From contig OX327684.1 of the NCBI GenBank assembly GCA_946807835.1, forward strand, positions 14,966,501 through 15,030,500: a stretch of DNA of 64,000 bases, in the 5' to 3' direction. The position numbers and the translations under genes were made by a program. Below the pieces are notes generated by a model, which ran no database searches, was not told the DNA's origin, and was given only the letters and a program-made list of their open reading frames with translations. This DNA comes from Ailanthus altissimus (Eukaryota; Streptophyta; Magnoliopsida; Sapindales; Simaroubaceae). Position 1 is the first letter of the stretch. Every line of letters begins with the position of its first letter. Positions 50,161 to 63,360 of the stretch are shown here, in pieces.

Positions 50161-51590
50161 ATTTGAACTTAACTCAGTTCTTGAGGGACTGAACAAACCC
50201 TTCAGTTTAGAAGGATTAAACTACCAATCCAGATTAATTGAAGGAATTTTTATTCAATTTAGACTTAGCACTGTAATATAGTGTTATGGTTGGGCGTATG
50301 TCAATCACTTAAAAGATTAGCTTATTTTTAAATAATATTATTTACAAATTTATATATTTTTAACATCTATTTAATATAAAATGTGATAATAAAAAATACT
50401 AACACCAACTATTAAGACAAAAGAATGATTGATATATGACCTTTTCGATATATTAATAAGTACAAATATATAATATATTATTTGTCTTGACTATTAATTT
50501 CTACTCTAAATGATTTTATTTATCACAAATAACTAAAAATATAATAACTAATATAAATCAAAGAATAATTGCTACAGTAAAAACCCTACAACTCTATAAC
50601 CACTGTCGTCTTAAGAATTATATATATATCATCCATTTTCATTATGTGTAAAAATATTAATAGCATTTTATTTGATAATCGATGTAGACGTTTTCTTCAC
50701 ATTTCCTTAGTAATTATCTGCTTCTAAACACACGATGACAAGTAAAAAAAAAATGATGATTGCGAAAATGGCAGCCTAAAAAAAACCAAGAATCCTTTCT
50801 CAAGCAAAAAAAATTTCTTTGCTAATATAACCAACAAATAAATATCTTAACAAATTTATCAAGATCAAACGTATGTCGTATCCATATATTATAAAAGATT
50901 AAAAAAAATACACACAAACACACATTTAATATAGCTGAAATGTGTGTTAGTATAATCATTGGCGCGTCTCTTTTACGAATCCTACTTATCACACTTGATA
51001 ACTCGTAATACAAGATAATGTTATCAAAATAATAATAATAATAATAATAATGTTATCACACTTGATAACATCTTAGGGTCTAGTTTTTCTTTTCCCACAA
51101 ATTAAAATTAAACTTCAGTTATATGCCACGAGATTTCTAGGTCTAACAACAATGTACAAAATATCTTCCAAGAAAGAGATGGATTCAATTATTGTTATCT
51201 GTTATCATCGTTTTCAGACGACTTTATTTATTCATCGTTTAATCATTTAAATAATAAAATTACTAAATGGTTTTTCATAATTTACTTTTAATTACAAGGA
51301 TACATTATTATTTAATAGATGTCATTTTCTGTAATGTCATCTCCGATAAAACAATAATAATAATAATAATAAAACACCAAAGCAACGATATTGCGTCTGT
51401 CGAAAAAACAGAAAACAGTAGACCTTTAATTTGAACATTGCAATCTGAATGAACTGGGGGTTGGTAAATCAGGATCGGGATTAGTTTGGAATGAAATTTG
51501 ACCCATTTTGTGTTTTGTTGGGATACCAAAAATTTGTTTTGAACAAGTCAACATTTGGGATGGGACATGTCGTCATGGCACTGCTACAAA
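50161..51590. other. AT-rich DNA with ATA microsatellites, no gene seen
   Basis: Two (AAT)n runs lie near 51,029-51,053 and 51,353-51,371. Short frames only. Confidence 0.5.
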
Positions 51591-51759
51591 ATTTAGGACA
51601 TGGGCCATTTTCTGTCGATGTTCTTAATTTGTTTTAATTTTATATTTTAATTCAAAATTTTTGGGTTTTTTTGTGCTTATATCCTTAATTATTTCAAATT
51701 TGTATTTTTGGTTCAAAAATTTAGTTTTGAAATTTTTTAAATTTTAATAATTTATTATT

Positions 51760-53260
51760 TCATTAATATAATTCTAATTTTATTTTTTAATTCTGTTAAA
51801 TGTTATCATTTTAATTTTTATTATATTAAATATTATAGTTCTAAATCGACAAATTTAATTTCAATTTTAATTACGTTAAGTGTTATAATTTTAATTTTAA
51901 ATACGTTAAATGTTATAATGTTGATTCAAATTTTAATTTCAACTGCATTAAATGTTATAATTTAATCCTAATTCTAATTTTTATTATATTAAATATTATA
52001 ATTTCAAATTTTCTAATCCAATTTCAATTACGTTAAATGTTATAATTATAATTACAATTTCAATTTTAATTACGTCAAATATTATAATTATATTCTAAGT
52101 TCAATTATGTTAAATATTATAATTTTAATTCTAATTTCAATTTCAATTACGTAAAGTGTTATAATTTCAATTTCAATTCAATTTTAATTACATTAAGTGT
52201 TATAATTGTAATTCCAATTTCAATTTTAATTACATTAAGTATTATAATTTCAATTCAAATTTCAATTTCAATTACGTAAAGTGTTATAATTTCAGTTACA
52301 ATTTTATTTTCAATTATGTTAAATGTTATATTTTTTATTTTAATTTTAATTTTAACTACATTAAATGAAATAATTCCGATTCCGATTTTAAGTTCAATTA
52401 CGTTAAATATTATAATTGTAAATTAAAATTTCAATTTCAATTTAATTACGTTAAATATTATAATTTCAATTCTAATTCTAATTTCAACTACGTTAAATAT
52501 TATAATTCCAAATTCAATTCTAATTTCAATTACGTTAAATATTATAATTTTGATTCCAATTATAATTTTAATCTTCTTAAATTTTATAATTCAAATCCAA
52601 TTTTAATTTCAACTACGTTAAATGTTATAATTCCAAATCCAGTTTCAATTTCTATTATGTTAAATCTTATAATTCTAAATCACAAATTTAATTTCAATTT
52701 CAATTACGTTAAATGTTATAATTATGATTTCAATTCTAATTTTAATCATGTTAAATTTCATAATTCAAATTCAATTTTAATTTCAACTACGATAAATATT
52801 ATAATTTTAAATTCAATTTCTATTTCTATTACGTTAAACGTTATAGTTCTAAATTGAAAATTCAATTTCAATTACATTAAATGTTATAATTCTGATTTAT
52901 ATTTTATTTTCAACTATATTAAATATTATAATTTCAATTTCTAATTTTAATTTTAATTTCTAATTCTAATTTTAATTACATTAAATACTATAATTCTAAA
53001 TTACAATTCTAATTTTAATTTTCAATTTTTAATTACGTTAAATATTATAATTTCAATATTTCAATTACGTTAAATGTTATAATCCAAATCCAATTTTAAT
53101 TTTAACTATGTTGAATTTTATAATTTTAATTACTTTAATTGTTATAATTCTAAATCCAATTTTAATTTTAATTACATTAAATATAATTTCAAATTCAAAT
53201 CTAATTTCAATTATGTTAAATGTTGTAATTCCAAATTTAATTTAATATTGATAGTTTAAT
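51760..53260. repeat. AT-rich minisatellite, units ~45-65 bp
   Basis: About 1.5 kb in which TACGTTAAATGTTATAATT or close variants recur more than 20 times, separated by runs of AATTTCAATT and AATTCTAATT. Copies differ in length and sequence. The array ends about 0.3 kb before a hAT-like terminus. Frames such as 52,657-52,857 (Asn/Ile-rich) follow from the repeat. Confidence 0.8.
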
Positions 53261-53580
53261 TAGTCTTCAATATTAATTTACTTAAATAAAATTGTGAATA
53301 CAAATCAAGATGAATTTTATTTTAAAAAGAAAGTTTATAATTTATTAATTAACTCGTAAATTTGTAAAAATTACATTAAAATAACATATAGTTTATTAAT
53401 TAACTAACAAAATTTAGTCTTTAATTATTTTTAAAAAAATCTGATAAAAAAATTGAGACCAAGATAGGATGTGCTTCAAGATGGAAAGTGTTCGGGACGA
53501 GATTGAAATATTCAAGTCCCTTATTTTTTGTCCCAAACAAGTCTTGACCCTCCGGGTCAGGACTTTTGCCCATCCCTAGA
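53261..53580. mobile_element. Right end of a hAT-like element next to the minisatellite
   Basis: A GC-richer segment near 53,470-53,560 (GACCCTCCGGGTCAGGAC) ends TTTGCCCATCCCTA at 53,579, the reverse complement of TAGGGATGGGCAAA. This resembles Ac/Ds-type hAT termini and the end at 63,361. No matching left end is visible near 51.5 kb, so the element may be truncated. Confidence 0.45.
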
Positions 53581-54830
53581 ATTTCACTAAAATTATAAAA
53601 TATTTTTTTTTCTTCTTATTAATCTGTTTGGGGACGATTTTTGTCCAGATGCCCAACCCTAAATGTTATGTGATATGTAAAATAAGAAAAGTTTGAGTTG
53701 CTAGGTTTCTGGTGCCAAATGATGGATTTGGGCCTCTAATTCGGTGGTGCGAAAATCAAGACTAAAGTTGGATACGATTCGATTTGGTCTAGTTTTTTTT
53801 TAAATCAAACCAAACTTGTTCGATTTAATTTTTTTTAAAAAGTAAAATCAAAGTATCCATTTGAAAGGGAAAAAAATTGAACTAGATTGGTTCAGTGTTT
53901 TTGCTATTTTTTATTTTTTTTAGTAGTCTCAAATCACCTCTAACATTTGACAGTAAATTGAGTATTTATTTTTAAGCAAAACATCAACAGGCTTGATTAT
54001 AAGTTGAATTAACATAGCTTCCGACCCAGATATACTAGTGACAAGAAACACCAATTAGCACTTGTAATCAAGAGGTGATTTGAGAAAACTAGTGTAAAAT
54101 ATGCACTAATTCAAGTCTCTTTATTTGCTTATTTTAATATCAACTTAAAATTAGATTATGGAATAGCATATTTTAATGAATCTTTGAATATTAGAAGACA
54201 ATTAATTTATCAAACACCAATTAACATTATTTAATAGTTAAACATGTACTGAGAGACAAAATAATGTCACATTTTAAGAAATATTCCCATCTAAAAGTAG
54301 GAAGAACGAGGGAAATTCTCTCCACTTGATTGAATTTGAGGTTCTTGAGCTTGGATCAAGCTTAGCCCCTTCACAATTTTTAATTCGACATAAACCGTGT
54401 TAAGCTTCAACGATCAGTGACCACCAATTTGAAAGATAAGAGCAGTGAAACAGTCATGAATGCTAGTGGACGAAAAAAAAAAAGAAACAGACGGCTAATT
54501 GGCACGATATCGGCAACAGACCAGCAACGAGCAGCAGCAGTCTGCGTATAAATAGCAAACTCGGTAGTCGGCAGGCAGAAAACTTTTGGCAACAGCAGCA
54601 GCAGTGTACAACGGCAAAGGCGGTAGGTAAATCAGTGGCAACATTGCAGCAGGCCAAGCTTTTCCCTTTTTTGCTGACGTGAGTTTAGTTTGAGAGAAAA
54701 TTAGGTTTAACCATTTAGGTTTAGCAACTTAATTTTTTTTTAAATTTTTAAATTTTATATTTTGAATTTAGTAAAGGATCTAATGTGTGTAAGTTTATTT
54801 TTACATTTTGACACGTTTAGAATATAAGAG
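53581..54830. other. Repeat-poor DNA, no gene recognised
   Basis: Contains a stretch near 53,770-53,910 rich in AAATCAAACCAAAC and GGTTCAGT motifs, and a CAG-rich patch near 54,515-54,610. Short minus-strand frames there are compositional. Confidence 0.4.
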
Positions 54831-55995
54831 TTTATTTTTAAGCGCAGTATTGTCGAAGTAATAAATAATTGTAAGAACGGGGTCAATCTATAAGGAAGTG
54901 AAATTAAAATTACAAATTATAAATACTTTAAAGACAATTAAAGCAGTATAAGATGTTTGTAAATAATAATTCAATTAACCAATTAAAATAAAATATAAGG
55001 TTAGGGGGATCCACTCTTGGCATATGAAATAAGAATATATTCAACTCTTTTCATAACTCAATTGGAATCCTCACATAAAAAAAGTTCCAATCGGAAGATA
55101 TAACAATTAAAGTTCATCACTATTTATATATTAACTTTTATTTATTTCTTTCAATTATTATACACCAAATCTTATAAATAGGTTCAAATATTTATTATAC
55201 CAATCTTTATATTTGTCTACAATAAATCAAGACTCTCACTTTATAAGAAAGGGTATCTACGCCAAATTTTGTAAATAGTTTCAAGAATTTATTGTGTCAA
55301 CTATAAAATTTATCTATAATAAATTAAGATACATCATATATAAGTTTACAAACAAAATAAATACATCATATATAAATTTGTATAACTCAAGAATGAAACA
55401 TTAAATTTATAAATAAAAGTTAAATATATCTTATTACCTTAACAAGAGTTTCACCCTTTCACCTTAGTAAAAAGAAAATTACTTGGACATAATAAAACTA
55501 AAGAAAAAGAAAAGAGATAACATGACTTTAGAATAGTAAACAAGAGAAATAATACTACAAAGAGATAATACAAAAGATAAGTATTTTAAACTAAAATCTA
55601 GCTCACTCTAATTACAAATTTTGGACATAAACAGACCACCTATTTATAGAAAAATATGGATAAATCAAGACAAATAAAAAGTAAACCACTTGGATGATAA
55701 AAGTCAAGAAGGGTGGCAACTAATTTGCATTGATTATCATTAATGCACCCATTTGATTGTCCAATTTAGAATTGATGTGATCCGAATAACTTTCAATAAA
55801 AAAATTAAAGTTGTAGATAAGTCTCTTATCTTTTCTAAATTAAGTTATCTCATACATATTAAATATGTATTTCTATAATTATGGGCCAAATACTAATAAC
55901 TATTTGAATTGGGCCTGTACTGTAGATTAGTTCTATTCAAAACTATTTTTACCCTTTAAACGCTCGAATTTTAAATGCTTTGTAAATAAAATATG
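54830..55995 (-). repeat. LTR-like block related to the TGATGAACAC solo LTRs
   Basis: Starts with TTTTTAAGCGCAGTATTGTCG and GGGGTCAATCTATAAGGAAG. Near 55,060 it has TCATAACTCAATTGGAA and CAATCGGAAGATAT, in the same order and spacing as 27,380-27,670 of the solo LTR. Ends and target duplication are not clear. It lies where the pol of Copia C breaks off. Confidence 0.4.
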
Positions 55996-56800
55996 TTACC
56001 CCATTGCGTCAGCTATTTATAGGATCATGAATCACTCCAATTAAATTCTTAAGTAGAAATTCTTACTAAGGTAACTTTTTACTAACTGTAACATACTGAT
56101 ATCATTTTCAATGATTAGTATGTCATATACATAAAGAATTAAGAAGACAACTATACTCCAACTTACTTTTTTTATACACACATGCCTCATTTTCATTTTT
56201 TATGAAATCAGACCCTCTGATTACCTTATCAAAACGAAGATTCCAGCATCGGGAAGCCTGTTTAAGTCCATAAATGGACTTCTTCAATTTACATACAAAA
56301 CTAGAAGAAATGCTGGATGCAAAACCTTTAGGCTGTTCCATGAATATCTCTTCCTTAAGATATCCATTGAGGAATGCCGTTTTTACATCCATCTACCAAA
56401 TTTCAAAGTCATAGTATGCAACAATTCTCAATAAAATTCTTATTGACTTAAACATCGCAACTGGTGCAAATATTTTCTCAAAATCGATCCCTAATCGTTG
56501 AGTATAACCTTTTACTACTAGACGGGTCTTGAAGGTCTCAACCTTCCTATCAGGCCCACGCTTCCGCTTGTAAACCCATTTATAACTGATAGGAACTATT
56601 CTTTCAGGAAGCTTAACCAAGTCCCAGACTTGATTTTGATGCATAGAGTCAATTTTAGATTTTATGACATCCTGTCATTTTCTCGAATCAATATCCAATA
56701 TTGCCTCTATGTAACTTAAAGGATCATTTTCTTCCACTAAGAAAATCTCAGAGGTACCTTCAAGTATCATACCATACCTTTTAGGTTGCCTCGATATCCT
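55995..56800 (-). pseudogene. Copia C reverse transcriptase remnant
   Basis: Open at 56,644-56,393 (MHQNQVWDLVKLPERIV, YKWVYKRKRG) and 56,392-56,123 (MDVKTAFLNGYLKEEIFMEQ, KKSIYGLKQASRCW). A frame shift follows. The catalytic box then reads YVYDILI, so the first Asp of YVDD is lost, unlike Copia A where the second is lost. The similarity to pol stops near 56,000. Confidence 0.7.
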
Positions 56801-56989
56801 TTATGACCTACGTAAAGGGTATGTAATATATAATTTGCTCGATTAAGTCCGTGGTTCCATCTGTGGTTCATTATGATTGATTTCATTAAGTTATAATCTT
56901 CCTACAATTCCCATGATCCATGAGAAACTATTTCTCTAGGAAAGTGGCATTCTGAGTAACGAACACATTTCATTCCTCAAGATTATAAA

Positions 56990-58300
56990 ACTAGTATCTC
57001 ATTGAGTTCATGGGATAACCAATGAACGGATACTTGTACCCTCTGAGTGCAAGTTTATCCTGTTCTGTGACTTTTACATAAGTAGGACAACTCCAAATCG
57101 TAAAATATTTAAGACTTGGATTTCTTCCAGTCCATATCTTATAAAGAGTAGAAGGAACAACTTTAAACGGAACTCTGTTCAATACATGAGTAGTATTATG
57201 TAAAGTATATCCCTAAAGATATTCAGAGAGATCGGTGAAACTCATCATCGATCGGACAATATCTAATAAAGTCTGATTCTTCCTCTTTGAAACACCATTG
57301 TGTTGTGGAGTAGCTGGAGGACTATACTGATCGAGAATTTTATTCTCCTTTAAATAATTTAAAAATTCACTGCTTATGTATTCACCGCCTCGATCGGATC
57401 GAAGACATTTGAAATATATACCGATTTGTTTCTCTACTTCAAGTCTAAATTCCTTGAACTTTTCAAAAGTTTCAGACTTGTGTCTCATAAGAAACACATA
57501 ACTATATCGTGAAAAATCATCAATAAATATTACAAAGTATTGAAATCTACCCATAGTAGCGCGATTCATTAGACCACATACATCACTATGTATAAGTTCC
57601 AATAAACCAGTGGCACGGTGTCCAACACCAATAAAAGGAGATTTGGTCATCTTTTCTTGAATAGATGATTCACAAACTGGATAAGGTTCTATGGTTAAAT
57701 CAAGTATTTGACCATTTTTAACTAGACGGGATAGGCGTCTAATGCCTATATGACTCAATCTCATATGTCACAATCTTGTATCATTGAAAGTTTCCGAACT
57801 ACTTGTTGTGTTTACCTGTACATTCATAACATTTTGTGTTGTATTTAAAATATAATGACCATTAATTAATTGATAATCAGCTATCAAAATATTATGCATA
57901 TCATATAAACATAAGGAATGATTTCGTATATACATATGATAACCCTCACTATCAAGTACATGAAGGGATACTATTTATCTTAAAAGACAGGGTATAAAAA
58001 GATAGTTATACAACACTATAGTTCTATTACATGAGAGATATAAATCAAAATATCCCACAGCCTTGACCTGAAGGAAATCTTCATTTCCAACACGAAGCTA
58101 AATCTCTCTCGGTTGCAACAATCTAACTTTCCTCAGACCCTACAACATATTAGAGATGTGAGAAGGAGTAGTATCCAATACCTAATTAGAATTAGCATCA
58201 TATGCTAAAAAAATGTCAATAATAGGTAAACATATACTTGAGGGATTCTTCTTTATTGAGGCAAGGTATCTCTGGCAATTTCTCTTCCAGTGTCCTTCCT
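56990..58300 (-). pseudogene. Copia C protease and integrase remnant
   Basis: Integrase is open from 57,764 to 57,213 (183 codons): MRLSHIGIRRLSRLV, then IHSDVCGL with the first catalytic Asp, LRSDRGGEYIS with the second, and HNGVSKRKNQT, where the catalytic Glu of a usual SERRN motif is Lys. The zinc-binding CESC motif reads CESS. A protease remnant (VLDTTPSH) lies near 58,180-58,160. The frame continues at 57,182-56,991 (YKIWTGRNPSLKYF). Confidence 0.7.
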
Positions 58301-59076
58301 CACCACAGTGGAAATATTTTTCTTTATTTTTCTTCTGTGGTTTTGATATGGGTCGCCTTTGAGGACTAATCCTGGGGGCCTACCTCACCTTCTTTTTTCT
58401 CTTTCCTTTAGACTTCCCAGAAGTCCTAGGAACAGAAGATGAAGCACCCTAAACAAAAAAAAGGCAATATCATTTTGTTCATATCCTCTTCCGCTGTCTT
58501 CAACATATTATGAAGTTCTGCATAAGATGAGGTCATTCCCTGCATATTAAAATTCATTATGAACTATTTGAAAGACCTCAGAAGTGACTGAAGAATCAAA
58601 CTATTCCCCAGATTTTTGTTCAGTGTAATGTCCATCATCTTCAACCTTTCGATTATAGAAATCATATTGAGGACATGGGGACTGACTGGACTACCCTCAA
58701 AAAGTCTACACTGAAAAAGGGATTTAGCAATCCTATATGCATCAATCTGAGAACGGTCGTCAAACAGCTCATTGAGATAAAGCATAATGCTAAAAGCATC
58801 ACCCATATAAGCATGCTCTCTCTGTAAAACTATAGATATAGAGGCAAGGATGTAAGATTTAACTTTTAAATCATCATCCAACCATTTTTAATAAGTCAGT
58901 TTCTCCTCTAGAGTGGCTTAATCAGAAATTCCTATGAGCATACGCTGATCTATCATAAATCCAAGTTTTTCAGAATTAAGAATGATTCTCAAATTTATCA
59001 ACCAATCTCTATAGTTTTTTGCGCCTTTAAGTTGGTTCGCATCCAATATGTGTGTCACCGGATTATATGAAGTCAT
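58300..59076 (-). pseudogene. Copia C gag remnant
   Basis: Starts ATG at 59,076 with MTSYNPVTHILDANQLKGAK and NYRDWLINLR. After two stops it is open at 58,881-58,564 (LKVKSYILASISIVLQ, LYLNELFDD). The zinc knuckle near 58,320-58,280 reads YFHCGEEGHWKRNC, with Tyr in place of the first Cys of the CCHC box. UBN2-type gag, better preserved than in Copia A. Confidence 0.7.
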
Positions 59077-62000
59077 TTGATCTTCATAAGAGAAAATAAA
59101 ATATGTTAGCAGAAAATAAATATTTCAATCGCTAATTTTCGTTTTTGATTAAGGATATAATCAAATTATAGATTTTTAAATCTAAAAACACCCTCCAATT
59201 GTATTACATAATCTCCTAAATCTCTTAAAAGGGCAAATAATAAATTTAAACTCTTTAAATTATACAGCAGGAAGTAGATCCATTTGGCATTTTACTCAGG
59301 CCTCACGCTTTAGCAATATTGACCATTGTAAAATTCAAAAGGTAGACAACTCTTGTCAATTGCATTTTATACAACTCTTGTCAATTGCATTTTATGCAAC
59401 TCTTATCAATTGTATTTTATGCAACTCTTATCATTGATCCTAAATACACCTTATCCTCACGCTTTAATTGTTGGATACGGTGTGTGATGTGTATAAATAC
59501 GTACAATTTTAAAAATTAAATATGCAGCAGAAGTATTCATACATGTTATACACTATGTAACATACTCAAGCATATAATCACATGTATGATCATTCAAACA
59601 CATATATATCTCATATATATATTTTTCATGCATGATATAAAATGAATTGTAAATAAATAACCTACCCGGTTTTGAAGGTAGCTTTACAATTCTTCAAGAT
59701 CTTCAATCTTCAATTTGTTGAGCTCGCCTTGAAGTGTTCCCTTGCACAATTCTAGTTCATAACTAAATCTAGTGGGATTGTGAAGCTAGAATGGCAGCCT
59801 TCAATTTCCAGTAAAGGATTATTTTAACACTTAAAATAATTTGTCCTTATGAATTATTACTACCAAGAGATGAGAAGAATTAAATGTTTTCTTTAGTTCT
59901 TTACAACTCTTTGTTATGAACCTTAGTTAGCCTTTGCATATTCTCTCAACACTTTGAGAAATACACTTAGGAAATACTTTCAATTCTCTCTTTGGCTGAA
60001 TCTTACCTTCATTCTACACAAATTGAACTCTTTCAATTCTTGGTTTAGTGCAAAGAATGATTACTACTCTTACTGCTCCACCACTATTTAGCCATGTTTG
60101 CCATTACAAACATTAATCAATCATATTTTTTATTCAACAAATTGATTCATACGTATGAATTAATTTCTAGAGAGTAAATGGCAATTAAACAATGCTAAGT
60201 GGTTTCACCACTTTCTTAGTGCATCATTTAAGTAATTCTAAGTGGCCAACATTGCTAATTATTAATAACAAGTGCTTACTCCATTACTTAATGGTGTTTG
60301 CCACTTATTTCAATTAATAATAATAATGTTATTAATATATAAAATATTAATAATTCAAAACTATTTTGAATATTTACATTTACCGTATATGTATTTATCA
60401 AGTAAGGTAAATAAGTAAATACATGGTAAATCATTTATGGAGCAAGATTGTGCCACTTGTCAATTTTTTATTGGTTAACAACTCTTGTAAACCAATAATG
60501 TATTTTACATTCAATTATTGACAAGTGAATAATAAAAGGAACCTTGAAACATTTTTCACTTTGCTGAAAATTGTTAGATTAATTGTTCAATCCAATTCCC
60601 TGCCTCGGTGCACAACGAGTACACTTCATATTGTGAGACTCTCTAGGTCCATGTCCGATTTATCATATGAAACTATTTCACACGTCCGTGAACAATATCC
60701 CACACATGTTACTAATATTACAAAACGGCGCATTAGACTATACAAGTTGAGGTTATAACATATTCGTATAATCCTTCCATTATAAATATCCTAGAAGAGC
60801 GGAGATATAGATCAACACTGTCAAGTCTCCATGTGCTCAACCATAAACTTATCTCTAAATTTGTATTTCAATAAATAATATCCGTAAACACTTTTACGAT
60901 ATTATTTTTTCGAGGATAAAATTAATTCTCGGATATGTCTGCTTATGGCCATAAGACTTTCTGAAATATAATTTTGGAGTTTCAGGATATTTTACTCACC
61001 CAATTGAGTTGATGGATCCCATATCTGTACACACCGGACTCCATGAGCATCGGACCATACCTACCTAGCGGTCAGACCATGAAAGGTATCTGACATGTGT
61101 GGAACCAAAGTATGGTGGATTACTCATAAGTCCATTGTAGCACTTAGGTCTAAAGACCACGAATACTACTCAACTCGAAAGATCCTCCATTGACGGCTTT
61201 ATGGGATGTCTATTGGAGATTTTTGTGAGTTTGTTCAATATTTAATCTTTACTAAATACTTGTATCTCTATACGAGTTTCCACTAAACTCATGGTCTGCT
61301 AAGACTAACCATCTTGACTATCCAGATATAGACATACACTGATCTATATATATTAAAGTCTTCACTAACAGACCCGCATTAATGAAGATAGATCAAGAAC
61401 ATTAAATTTAAGAACATATTTGCATAACAACATTTCTTAGCACCATTTGCAATTCATTGCAACTATGTCATTACTAATATATTCTTTGGTCTTTGTCCCA
61501 TTTCAGACAAGACTCTAACTCTTTAGATTTTGCTAACTTTTATAACCTGATAACTCTTATCAGTGCTAACTTTTAGCATTTATATCTTTTAGCGCTACTA
61601 ACTCTTAGTACTAATGTAAACTCCTTTAGATCAGATCTGAACTCTTTCAGATCATACAATGTCTAAAACGTTACAAGCATCTTACCATATTTGCATAAAA
61701 TAATTAGTGATATATATAAATCATAATTGTAGAAACATAAAATAAATATTTATACACAAAAGGGATGGCACGTAAGCACAAATCCCAACATTAATAATAT
61801 TGAATAAGTATATTTCAGATTAACTTATCAATTATCAAATATATGTTACTAATACTACCCTCACGCCTTAGCAATATTGGGCAATACATTCGCATATATT
61901 TGCCTCATCTCATGTTTAACCAGTATAGTCAAAATCACACCGACCAAATCCCTCAAGCTTTAATAATATTGAAAAAGAGCGATATAACCTGACTAATACC

Positions 62001-62337
62001 GTATTGACAAGACGGATCAACATGTAACATTATCTCATAATGGTACACAATTAAATCTGATTAAGAGAGATTACTTAATTCTATCCCCATCTCATGCTGT
62101 CGCGATTTTTAATCACACATTTATTTTGTGTAAACACAACTAACCCCACTAGTAAGGCTTTTATTATGATTACCAACACAAACAAATGGCCCACAATATT
62201 TGTCACATATATAACAATTATAAATTACAAAAAAAAAATAAACCATTTATTTTTAAACTCTAAAAAATAAATATTCAGAGTAACTGATGTAATTAAATTA
62301 TGCTACGTACACTCTAAATATATGCACACAATACGGT
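59077..62337 (-). other. Copia C leader, split by a solo LTR
   Basis: Non-coding leader like 21,148-22,206 of Copia A in reverse, with the same AATATTGC-AAAGCGTGAGG motifs near 59,310, 59,455/61,865 and 61,960. A 25-base unit (CAACTCTTGTCAATTGCATTT type) is repeated three to four times at about 59,347-59,437, against one copy in Copia A. Confidence 0.5.
59469..61790 (-). mobile_element. Copia-type solo LTR in the leader of Copia C
   Basis: 2322 bases. The reverse complement starts TGTTGGGATTTGTGCTTACG and ends GTATCCAACA, with exact TTAAT duplications (59,464-59,468 and 61,791-61,795). Rejoining the flanks restores the leader motif CACGCTTTAATAATATTG. No coding sequence of its own. Confidence 0.85.
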
Positions 62338-62349
62338 GCTCTGATACCA
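62338..62349 (-). other. Primer-binding site of Copia C
   Basis: GCTCTGATACCA on the plus strand is the reverse complement of TGGTATCAGAGC, next to the 5' LTR end. Confidence 0.85.
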
Positions 62350-62364
62350 TTTTTATTAGTGTTA

Positions 62365-63360
62365 TGTGGGTGTGCACTTGTGTGTATAATTAAACAATTT
62401 AATAATAATAGCATAACACGGGTACAATACAACGATATTAATATACATTAAAATAATCTCATTATACTAATGAGATTAAGGGACTCACCATCGAATCGTG
62501 CTTTGAACAATTCTAGTTGGGGATGTGGTGGGTTTCCTCAAACTAAAATAGTAGCTTCCTATTTCAAAATATTTGAAACAACTTTTGTTTCTTATTTCTT
62601 TCTCTCGGGCTATTTTTATTTTCTACTTGCTTTTCTTTTTTCAAATTCATACATTTCAAATAGAATAAGCATCTATATATATAATATTTACTGCCATCTT
62701 ATATACTAATTATGCGCCAACAAATATTGGTTAAAGTGAAGTATGACGAAAAAAACAAAATCTTAATCATGCTTTAAACTTCAACCAAAAGTAATGCTGG
62801 CAGTTTAAAGGATAAATTAGCATTTAATCATGAATATATAAAAGACACGTGAAGATAAAATATTGGCCCAAAAAATGGCCAAATAAAAATAATTTTGGTG
62901 GCTGTGTAAAGTTAGAAATGAATTTAAATAACAATTGCTTTATAAGCATAATTTCAATTACACCCCTTAGTAAATTAATATAATTTAAATAAAATAATAA
63001 TTATTTTATTTAAATAATAACTATATTTATTAAAGTTCAATTTAGTACTTATACAAATTATTGGTATAATTTAAATTATACATTAGGTAGATAGAAGTGT
63101 CAAGTCTCATTTGGCACAATTTTAGATTTAACAATTAAACCTTAACTACTCCCCGAGAAATGATGAAATAAATAAAATGTTGAATGAATTAATTTAAATA
63201 AAATAATAATTATTTTATTTAAATAATAGCTATATCTACTAATGTCAAATTTAGTACCCCATACAAATTATTAGCACAATTTGAGGCATACACTAGGTAG
63301 ATAAAAGTGTCAAATCTCACTTGGCACAATTTTAGGTTTAACAATTAAACCTTAGCTATT
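62365..63360 (-). repeat. 5' LTR of Copia C (partial in window)
   Basis: Begins TGTGGGTGTGC (LTR end in element orientation) 15 bases from the primer site. Holds about two ~205 bp internal units with CACTAGGTAGATAAAAGTGT and CTACTCCCCGAG blocks. Interrupted at 63,361 by the hAT-like element; the rest lies beyond the window. Confidence 0.7.

Noticed and set aside
52657..52857. Asn/Ile-rich 66-codon protein
   Set aside because: Generated by the minisatellite.
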